This document shows positions 18,297 through 26,011 of a DNA stretch of 26,011 bases, piece by piece; position 1 is the stretch's first letter; each line of letters opens with the position of its first letter. Origin of the DNA: Mnemiopsis leidyi (lineage: Eukaryota; Ctenophora; Tentaculata; Lobata; Bolinopsidae). The translations under genes were made by a program, and so were the position numbers. The stretch lies in NCBI GenBank assembly GCA_000226015.1, contig JH154833.1, positions 17,399 through 43,409 of the forward strand, written 5' to 3'. Under the pieces are notes generated by a model. The model saw only the letters and a program-made list of their open reading frames with translations, was not told where the DNA came from and did not search any database.

Positions 18297-19062
18297 AACT
18301 TTTTCTTTCGTCCGAAAGTATACTGCGGTACGAATATGACCCACAAGTCATAATTAAATAAATCTAAGCGGTACTACATGGAAATAGGATTAAAACACTC
18401 AAAAAGTGTTTGATAATAATTACCAATCCAATAGTTGCTCTCACTACAAGAGATGTGGGCCGCTAAAGTTAAACTGGGCGATACCCAACTGTGGTATTAC
18501 TGAAGTTCGATTTCTTGCAAAAATTGAGACCAGTATAAGACAGGGTTTAAACTTAAATTAATTTTAGCATTCTTAGTAACAGTAAAACAATCTCAAAACA
18601 AACAAATAAATCCTGCAAACAATCGCCGAAAAAGATACGAAAACTCGACATCGAAATGCATTGTACAATGTACAGGTGATAAATCTGAATTCGAGACGCT
18701 TTATAAAATTCTGACATTTCTAAGGTCATATTTCAAAAAAATTCTCAAGCTTGCAGCAAAATTATCGCACATACACATTACACAACTACAAATATACGCT
18801 ACACCCAACATCACATCTGAAACCTGCTTAAAGGCACATGACATATATTACACAGAATTTTGACAGTTTATCTTAGTACTGGTAATGCTTCAATCTTAAT
18901 CTTAAGTGAGAGTTCTACTATTTATGAAAATACTAGTTACTGTGAACTTGAAAGCTTATAAATTTCCGCAAGTCTATGTTAAAGTTTAAGGTCGCGAGAT
19001 AATTACTTAATACTTTAATAGAGACCAGCCCCAACTAGACAATTGACAATATGGCCGTCTGA

Positions 19063-19068
19063 TTTATT
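19063..19068 (-). terminator. Candidate ABHD13 polyadenylation signal
   Basis: AATAAA on the minus strand, about 560 bases after the ABHD13 stop codon. Other hexamers further on are possible. Confidence 0.3.
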
Positions 19069-19628
19069 GATATAAAATGAGTAGTTCCTAAGCTTTAAAT
19101 ATTTAATGGAAACAAGGACAGAAAACCCTACGATAACCCGGCAATACTTCTGAAGTTTGAAGGTGGTTTAAATTATGGAGCGTGCGCCGAGATATTATAC
19201 GTTACAAATATTGACATTTCATATCGAATCGCAAGACTAAGTTTGACAGATCTACCGCTTGGGTTAAGCAAATATTATCCATTTACTGCATTTGACATGC
19301 CCTGATGTAGGTAAATTTCTGTAGAGCAATCAGATGTTTGGAAGAACGGCAAGATATGTATTTAATCTACTAACCAACTTAATAACTTCACGGTGCTATC
19401 CTAAGTATTGCCACAGATCAAATATATTTCATAAAACAAAAATGATCACTTTACCTTCTCAGCTAATAAACATACACATATATCGTAAAAATTAACCATA
19501 AATATTTCCAAATAATGACAAGCATCAAACTGCTCATACATCAAAACTTCGACATGACATTTACCCAACAGGTAAAGTTGAAAACAAGCTCGGAACCGTG
19601 GCAATGTGTCTGGAATCGAGGAAGTTTC

Positions 19629-22600
19629 TCAGGATTTGCTGGAGTTTGAGGGGCCAGGAAGGTCCGATATTTTAGGGTTGTTGGGATGTAGTGAGTCTAT
19701 TACCTGAGGGACAATAAGTTGGGAATTTTGGGTAGTTCAAGTGACAGGGATTTTTTGTTTTTAGACTTTTAGACTTTGAAGGGGGCCAAGGGTAGGATTT
19801 CTGACAACGAATTTGCCATTGAAAACCCTAAGAATATCAGGGCATCGGGCAGTAGCGTAGGTAAAGAATACAAAGAGAATCCTGAATCAACTCTGCTTGC
19901 AGGGTACATGATGGCTGGTGAGTACAAAAGTACTTGACTAAAAGTAAAATAACAAAGTACAAAAGTACTTGACTAAAAGTAAAATAACAAAGTACAAAAG
20001 TACTTGACTAAAAGTAAAATAACAAAGTACAAAAGTACTTGACTAAAAGTAAAATAACAAAGTACAAAAGTACTTGACTAAAAGTAAAATAACAAAGTAC
20101 AAAAGTACTTGACTAAAAGTGAAATAACAAAGTACAAAAGTACTTGACTGAAAGTAAAATAACAAAGTACGAAAGTACTTGACTAAAAGTAAAATAACAA
20201 AGTACAAAATAACTTGACTAAAAGTAAAATAACAAAGTACGAAAGTACTTGAATCAGGAAACAACTAACCTCGGCGAGGAAGCGGTTTAGAGCCTCGTAG
20301 TAACCGTAACACTGCCATGTACCGTTGTGAGTGCCGCTCTCAAAACACTCGATACGTTTCAGTGGACTGCCGCACAGCTGCAAGACAGTGGGGTGAGTCC
20401 GTAGGAGTTGGTGTTCCAAGTTTAGATATCTTTAGACACAATATTTGATACTTAGACGAAAACATTTGTTTCACTAAAATCGAGACATTTAGAGACATAA
20501 GCTGTGGTGTCACTGTAAGGGGTCGTTCACATATAATTGTTACGTCATCACCGAGGGGGGTTCCAAATGATGAAGTTTTGTGACGAGGGGGGAAGGAGGT
20601 TTGGCCAATTAGGATGCCATCTAAGATCAACAATTTTTGGAATATTTCTATAATTTAAAAGAATTTCTTTATCATTATCATCAAAATTTACAGAGCCAGA
20701 AGAACGATTTTCAAGTAAAATCTAATAGCCTCGCGATGTAGCGCATTCGGGGCAGCACCGGGGCAGCAGGCCTGACAACGTCAGGCTTAAATTAAAGCAA
20801 TACAACTTGCAAGCTAATTTTCAAGATCTCATATGGTAAAAATGTATAATATAATCTAAAACTGTAAACAATAGTGTAGTATATTTCTATCAAGCTAACT
20901 CAATATGTCTTAAGATGAAGATTTTTTTAGGTTGCTTATACTGGTGATAGATTCTTCATGCATGGCCCTGTTCCGAATCTTTGTAGGTCAAGTTGGATTA
21001 ATACAAGTGTTGGTCTTGCGTTGGTGTGACTCCTAAGCTTTAGCATCCACCTGTCAATCTTCTGTATAAAGAGTTTAGCTGCTGTAGTTGTTTGCGTCTG
21101 GCTTGTTAAAAGCTATATAGTGTCTTGAGGAACCCCACCCTCGCTTCATCGATACTTTCTCAGACAAGCGGGAAGATTCAACATGAATCAAGTTGCATCG
21201 TTTAATCTACAGACATTGAGAATCCCGCGTTGACAGCAGCCAGGTGATGTTTGTGAGGATTGTAAAGTAGGAAAGGGCTACATCGATCCCTGGGTCTGTT
21301 TTTAATTGGTTGACTTCCGTTCCTCCATCATTAGGAAGAGAGAAAGAGGAAAAAGCAGGATAAAAAAGCTGTCTAATGATGAAGAGGACATGCTGTCACT
21401 ATCGTAGTGCATCAAACAGTATTGGAAATTTCTACTGAAGTTCTTGATCAAAACAAATGTCAAATTTAAAATGTCATGTAAAATCCAACTGTGATGACAT
21501 CATCATGATAATTTACCTCAAAATTTTGGGGGGCTTTGTCATGAAGACGAACGATGACAAATAGGGGGAGGGGGAAGTGGGGTCAAAATACCGAAAATTT
21601 GATGACGTCATATGTGAACGACCCATTGGACTGTTACCTTAGTATCTTACCGTGTACAGGTCGTGTGTCATTTTCGGTGGAACTAATGTGTCTGCCATTC
21701 CAGAAATAAATAGAGTGGGCGATGTTACTCGCTTTATCTCGTCTATACTCATGAACTGATGTGGGTGTTTTAGGACAAGAATTACCCATCTATAACAAGA
21801 ATCGCACATCCATAATTTATGCAGATTTCAATAATCCGGCAGGATTTTGACAAATCATACATCAACTCAATGGAAGACAGACCTTGTTCCTATAGCAGAA
21901 AAGAGGAAGGTATTTGGTAAGAGGGAACAAGACGTGCGCCATGTCAGGTATGGACGTGAAGGTATTCTCTAGCATTAAAGCGAATATCTTGTCTTGGTAC
22001 AATTTACTGGCTGCTAGGTGTACCGCAACGCCACCACCTGAGAATAGATGTCCGTCATTGTGAGTAAAGAGACGGTTTCTATGAAAACCCAGTAACGGTT
22101 GTCAAGGTAACGGTTGTCAAGGTAACGGTAGTCATGGTGTCGTACGATTGAGTGTTGCAATGGAGGGGGGGGCAAATTTGAATCCCTTTTGGAAGGGTTC
22201 CTAACACCATGGTCTATAAATTATCGCCAATAATGTTAACAGCAGGACGCAAATAGACCTACCCAAACTTCTACCGTATACAATTATCCGTCTCCTATCT
22301 ATATCTTCTCTAGATAGCAGGAACTCAAGTCCTCCCTCAGCATCCATCTTCATGCCTGATAGTAGGGTGGAGAGGGGTCAATAAACGGTAACAGAGAGAC
22401 TCATTAAGTGGAAATCGAAAATTTCAGTTCATCGAGTGTTCTTGTAAAATTATAGTAGGATTGCCGAGCGAGATACCTCTGCTCTTCCACTTACCATACT
22501 CGGACGCCAACCCGTCACTCTTGCCGAAGCCCCGCCACTCCAACAGAAATATGTTACACCCACAAAACGAGTGAAGAGCTTTGGCGTTGATCAGTCTGTG

Positions 22601-23521
22601 TCCTACATTTCCCGCGTTACCGTGCAGAAATATTACCGTAGGTGCGGTAGCTAACTGTGGGTAGAAGAGACGCTATGTTAAGGTAGGTAGATAATATCTT
22701 GCTTAGAGAACAACGGTAGATATAATCCATCTAGAGGAGATAGTTTAATAGGCGACATACCCGGTTGGCTGGCTGTTTGATAAAGACAGCGTTTATCTTC
22801 ACTCCATCTTTAGTCTTGATATAGATATTCTCATACGGTAGACCTGGTAAATGTTATCTTTGTACGCGCTGTTAAAAGTAAAATTGTCCGGTGTTTAAGG
22901 TTCCTTTATATGTGCTTTACATGTGATTGCTTGGTAAGAGGAATGTTTATAGTTATTAGCAATGTTTATAGTTATTTACTCAAATAGTTTCAGTATGGTT
23001 ACTAACTCTAAGTGGTGCTCAGTGGATACAAAGACCTGTGTTATTCAAGACGCGAAAGTACTACAACAATACTATTGGATCACTACAAGAGCAATGGTAC
23101 GAGAAAACATACCAATAGTGTTGGGGGTCTGCACGAACACCCGACTAGACTCAGGTTGGTCTGGGAAGTAGAGGAATGTGTCCTGGTACTGGTAAAGAGC
23201 GGCCAGTATTGCCAGTACCAGTAGAACCAGTATTGTCCAGCTGTGAGAATATAGTTGTCATGGTAACGCAGTTATATTATATTACCAACAAGTTAACGCT
23301 CTAGTTAATCTAAAATAGCACGTCTATGTTCGTAAGTATAAGTTAGTAAGTCTAAGTTAGTTTAAGTTTAAAAATCTTATTTAGGAAGGATAAAACTGGC
23401 ACACAAACCTGGCATAGAGCCAGTACATTAGAAGGAGGATTAGGATGGAAGCACTGGAAGTTCGACAACACGTGTGCACAACCAAATTCCACCATGCTTG
23501 GGCTGATCTCAAACGGGGCAT
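19629..23521 (-). CDS. ABHD13: ABHD13-like alpha/beta-hydrolase, complete, nine coding exons
   Basis: Coding exons in order are 23521-23409, 23240-23113, 22843-22761, 22654-22495, 22355-22263, 22037-21883, 21755-21651, 20377-20270 and 19703-19629. All are bounded by AG/GT with matching phases, giving 339 residues (human ABHD13: 337). An N-terminal membrane anchor lies at about 25-57 (ILILLLMYWLYASW, LVLLVLAILAAL), followed by YQDTFLYFPDQPESSRV. HGNAGNVGHR at 119-128 forms the oxyanion region. GRSLGG at 189-194 holds nucleophile Ser191, GMADTLVPP holds Asp266, and GTHNGTWQC holds His296; all three lie two positions from the human triad. The last exon (VIDSLHPNNPKISDLP, SNSSKS) fits the short human tail. 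Family members are single-pass serine hydrolases, and human ABHD13 has been linked to depalmitoylation. An orthologue is very likely. A 35-bp satellite sits in the last intron and a DNA element in the one before. Confidence 0.93.
19921..20252. repeat. 35-bp satellite array, nine full copies plus a partial
   Basis: The unit starts AGTACAAAAGTACTTGACTA and continues AAAGTAAAATAACAA. Copies start every 35 bases from 19921 to 20236 with few changes. Each contains the small inverted repeat AAGTAC-AAAA-GTACTT. The array lies in the last ABHD13 intron, ending about 18 bases from the minus-strand donor of exon 8. Confidence 0.95.
20520..21624. mobile_element. Non-autonomous DNA transposon with terminal inverted repeats
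   Basis: GGGTCGTTCACATAT at 20520-20534 is the exact reverse complement of ATATGTGAACGACCC at 21610-21624. The inverted similarity extends, with gaps, through TACGTCATCA and G-rich tracts on both sides. The element is about 1.1 kb, has no recognisable transposase, and contains an internal hairpin GCCTGAC-AAC-GTCAGGC near 20770. It lies wholly within an ABHD13 intron. The superfamily is not assigned and no clear target-site duplication was seen. Confidence 0.7.
22092..22136. repeat. 15-bp tandem repeat resembling RFX X-box half-sites
   Basis: GTAACGGTTGTCAAG is repeated (22092, 22107) with a third variant copy (22122). The overlap GTTGTCAAGGTAAC resembles the palindromic X-box GTTnCCATGGnAAC. 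A still closer single match GTTGTCATGGTAAC lies at about 23255. Both are in ABHD13 introns. Any regulatory role is inference. Confidence 0.5.
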
Positions 23522-24950
23522 AGGCACATCCGTGAACTCCGTACTCGTGCTGATGTAAGGTGTTAAGTTTTAGTTGAGTTAAGTTTTTAGAGAAATTTCA
23601 TTCTGAGCTTAGAAATCATATTGAATTATTGATGCTCCGGACTGCCTAGTTGACTAAATCTCAATCAAAATAACTGTTGCACCAAGTTAGTAGCTAAGTG
23701 TACGTTAAGTAAACACTCAGTAAATACCTCATGGACGATGCGATGGACAAACTTTCAGTTTCATCGACAAACTAACAATTCTTCTATCTTTCCAGCTACA
23801 TTGTGAATATATATTTCTAGAATATTTTTTTGTTAAAAATAGCAATAAAAAACAATTCAAATTTTAAAACTTTACCTTCTTAATTGATCTTAAATAGAAA
23901 ACAGTTACCCAAACTTCTGATTATTTATAAGCAATAAAGCTCTTACTAGTGTTATACAAAATGCTTTATGATATACTTATCATCATCATCATCATACAAA
24001 ATTAAAAATTACAATATTATCATCAGAGCGATAAAATCCACAATTTCACTTTTAAGGAATGCGATTTTCGTTTTCAAGCACCTACTATAGATCATTGTTA
24101 ACACACGAGGTTGCAACAAGACACAACAAGATAATACTGAACCCAAGATCATGCTTAAAGTAAACACAGCATAATATGAAATAAAAAACCGCCCAGCGGT
24201 CACAATCTTAACACAAAAAACCTTACAGAGCAAAAAGTGGAAGAAATCAATTTTAAAGGGTCCCTGCGTTAAAATTTCCACATCCACGAGTCTCAAAATT
24301 TTAGTCTGTTACACAAGCGAAACATCTTATAATCCTAATTAAACAACGAGGATAAGACACTACCTATTCGAGAGCAAACAATCTCCTTAATGAATATTCC
24401 TAATGACGTTTCGAGTTGCCGACAGTGAAGGGAATTTTTTCAATGCACCCATTTACCTTAATCATGATTTGGGATTAATCACGTTATGAATGTGAAAATA
24501 ATTGAAATCTGAAATCATTAAATCAACAACAAAACATAGATTTGCTTCACACATATTTGCAAAAAGATCGAAACACAGAATTAAACAACTTAAAACACCT
24601 TAGTCCTGAAAATACGATATTTAATTGTCAATGTGTTGAAAACGCATTAAGCATCAAACATCATAATGTTCAAACACAGACAGCTCAGAAATGATCAATC
24701 ATAGCAGTCTGGTACGTGGGTATCGCTGCACCTGCACGTGCAAATACTTTAAAGAACATGTTGGTTTGGATCCCTATTCCCTGCCCACATTTCCCGGTAA
24801 TTGTTGCACGCTGCCCCGCGGCGTGGGCGTTCGGCGGTGCCCCTAGACACGTGATACTATATGTTCACTATTAGAGCTGGTATCATACATAATATGTGTC
24901 GTGGGGCGGCGTACATCACCCTCACCGGTAGTTTCTAGACTCAGCTAATA
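23522..24950. other. ABHD13 upstream region, up to the ATG5 stop
   Basis: This holds the 5' UTR and promoter side of ABHD13. Most is AT-rich, with a TCATCATCATCATCA microsatellite at about 23980. No further exon was recognised. The GC-rich part near the ATG5 end is listed as a candidate promoter. Confidence 0.45.
24731..24930 (-). promoter_or_regulatory. Candidate ABHD13 promoter: GC-rich block with two CACGTG E-boxes
   Basis: CACGTG is at 24735-24740 and 24848-24853, with GC-box-like CCGCCCC (minus strand, near 24905) and GCCCCGCGG. This is the only strongly GC-rich stretch between the ATG5 stop and the ABHD13 ATG. A 5' UTR intron would be needed to link it to the coding start at 23521. The assignment is inferred from position. 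Confidence 0.3.
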
Positions 24951-25672
24951 CTAACTACTTATCTTAACTACGACAATGTACAGGAAATTGTCCGCGTGAG
25001 ACAAGTGTTCGGATAACCACTGTATTGGTGTGTTCATCGGCGTTTCTATACCGTGTATCTTCACTTTCCACCCTTCAGCAACCTGGGAAATTTCAATCTG
25101 GGTCTCTCTAGTAATATCCACTGTGTTAAACAACTGTCAACTCTTTCAACAAAGAGTAGGTACTAGGTCAAAATTTAGAGTGTGACGGGAATATTTTGAG
25201 TAGGAATAATATCGATGGGTATTATTAATTATAGGCAATGTTTATAGTTTTCTTTAAATCAGGTGTATTGTCATTATATAACTCAGGAAAATGAAAACTA
25301 TTGGCGCGGCGTTTCTAAGTTAGCGTCAAACAGTCAAGCCTCTTAAACTGACGGAAATGGAAGAGCAAGTTGACAAAATAGATGGGCGATTTTATTGGCA
25401 AGATTATGTTTTATGCTTTATAAGTCGATATAGTAATGAATATGAAAGTCTATCAAAGTCAATAAATAAATACTCTTTAAATTTGATAGATATTCGCATG
25501 CGATCTCCTACGACATCGTTGTCAAACAAGTGATAGCTCTAACCTCGTACGATTTTATAATGTCAGGATCGTCTGTTTCCTCCAGTTCTACCACTGCTTC
25601 GGGTTTGAACTGTTTCAGGAGCTGCCCCAGGGTGGTCAGTTTCTCGTCCTCAGTCATCGGCTTGAAGAATTT
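24951..25672 (-). CDS. ATG5: ATG5 (autophagy protein 5), C-terminal exons, partial
   Basis: Two coding exons of the C-terminal ubiquitin-fold region. Exon 25672-25544 (43 codons, phase 0 at both ends) reads KFFKPMTEDEKLTTLGQLL and so on, matching human KLFRPVAADGQLHTLGDLL. The terminal exon reads VKIHGIETPMNTPIQWLSEH, then LSHADNFLY, ending at 24951 (human [26 protein letters not shown]). ATG5 is conjugated to ATG12 and, with ATG16L, promotes lipidation of Atg8/LC3 on autophagic membranes. The rest of the gene lies to the right of the window. The start of the terminal exon is uncertain: phase 0 would need the AG before ACCCAG (25103) or ATTGAA (25097), while the best-looking acceptor (AACACAG, exon at 25120) is out of phase. 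Confidence 0.85.
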
Positions 25673-25828
25673 CTGAAGATGGCATTTTTAAAAGCAGACT
25701 GAGAATATTTGTAATTTGTGTGGAACTTTCCTTGGGAGAAAAATAAACACAATTGCTGGGTCATGAAAAATGTTCAAAACAAATGTTAGTGAAAATCCAG
25801 CAGATAAGGGGTAGAGAACACTGCTCTA

Positions 25829-26011
25829 AAGGGTACACTAACCTGTATGGTTCTATCGTGTATACCCGTGTATATTCTGAAGGGTACACTAACCTGTATG
25901 TAACTATCGTGTATACCCGTGTATATTCTGAAGGGTACACTAACCTGTATGTAACTATCGTGTATACCCGTGTACTATTCTGAAGGGTACACTAACTGTA
26001 TGTATCTATCG
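25829..26011. repeat. 51-bp tandem repeat, three copies plus a partial
   Basis: The unit starts AAGGGTACACTAACCTGTAT and ends CGTGTATATTCTG. Copies start at 25829, 25880 and 25931, with a partial from 25983 running off the window. It lies in an ATG5 intron. Confidence 0.93.

Larger units (their letters stand above)
17828..19628. other. Spacer between SLC17 exon 1 and ABHD13
   Basis: It holds the SLC17 promoter/5' UTR side on the left and the ABHD13 3' UTR on the right. No further exon was recognised. A minus-strand AATAAA (19068-19063) and a small tandem repeat at 18250-18296 are listed separately. Confidence 0.5.

Noticed and set aside
20043-20264. Hydrophobic minus-strand frame repeating LYFVILLLVKYF
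   Set aside because: It is the translation of the 35-bp satellite. The monomer is not a multiple of three, so the frame persists only because stops happen to be rare.
24009-24296. 95-residue minus-strand open frame upstream of ABHD13
   Set aside because: No family features. It lies in AT-rich flanking DNA, and the ABHD13 start is firmly placed at 23521 by its own exon.

Overview
Invertebrate animal nuclear DNA. The window is AT-rich, its genes are split by GT-AG introns, and it carries a LINE fragment, a terminal-inverted-repeat DNA element and short tandem arrays. The species cannot be named from sequence alone. Lineage-specific intronless GPCRs next to deeply conserved genes would suit a cnidarian, placozoan, tunicate or similar aquatic invertebrate. 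All identifications rest on motif and family recognition; no database search was run.

Layout. 1-357 (-): endonuclease part of a LINE ORF2, running off the left edge. 2320-3882 (+): intact intronless SLC22 organic-ion transporter. 4312-4432: promoter-like cluster with no recognisable gene after it. 5500-17827 (-): SLC17 (sialin-like) locus. Exon 1 is at 17827-17723, exon 2 at 9211-9135 and exon 3 at 8857-8778. The large 3' exon is at 8604-7358, and a second, nearly identical copy of it lies at 6722-5500. The 8.5-kb first intron holds three intronless plus-strand rhodopsin-like GPCR paralogues (10817-11722, 14864-15775, 16494-17408) and scraps of at least one decayed copy. 19629-23521 (-): complete nine-coding-exon ABHD13 orthologue of 339 residues. 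Its last intron carries a 35-bp satellite, and the intron before that a DNA transposon. 24951-25672 (-): last two coding exons of ATG5. 25829-26011: 51-bp tandem repeat inside an ATG5 intron.

The most notable feature is the SLC17 locus. All exon phases join cleanly with either 3' exon (503 or 495 codons including stop), only one set of N-terminal exons is visible, and near the acceptor the two 3' exons differ almost only at synonymous sites. That looks like two selectable terminal exons giving two transporters with different C-terminal tails. The nested GPCRs share promoter-proximal blocks and a 3' splice site just before the ATG, so the whole unit was duplicated.

No CRISPR, operon, phage, retroviral or toxin system was seen, and nothing here needs an entirely new biological system to explain it.
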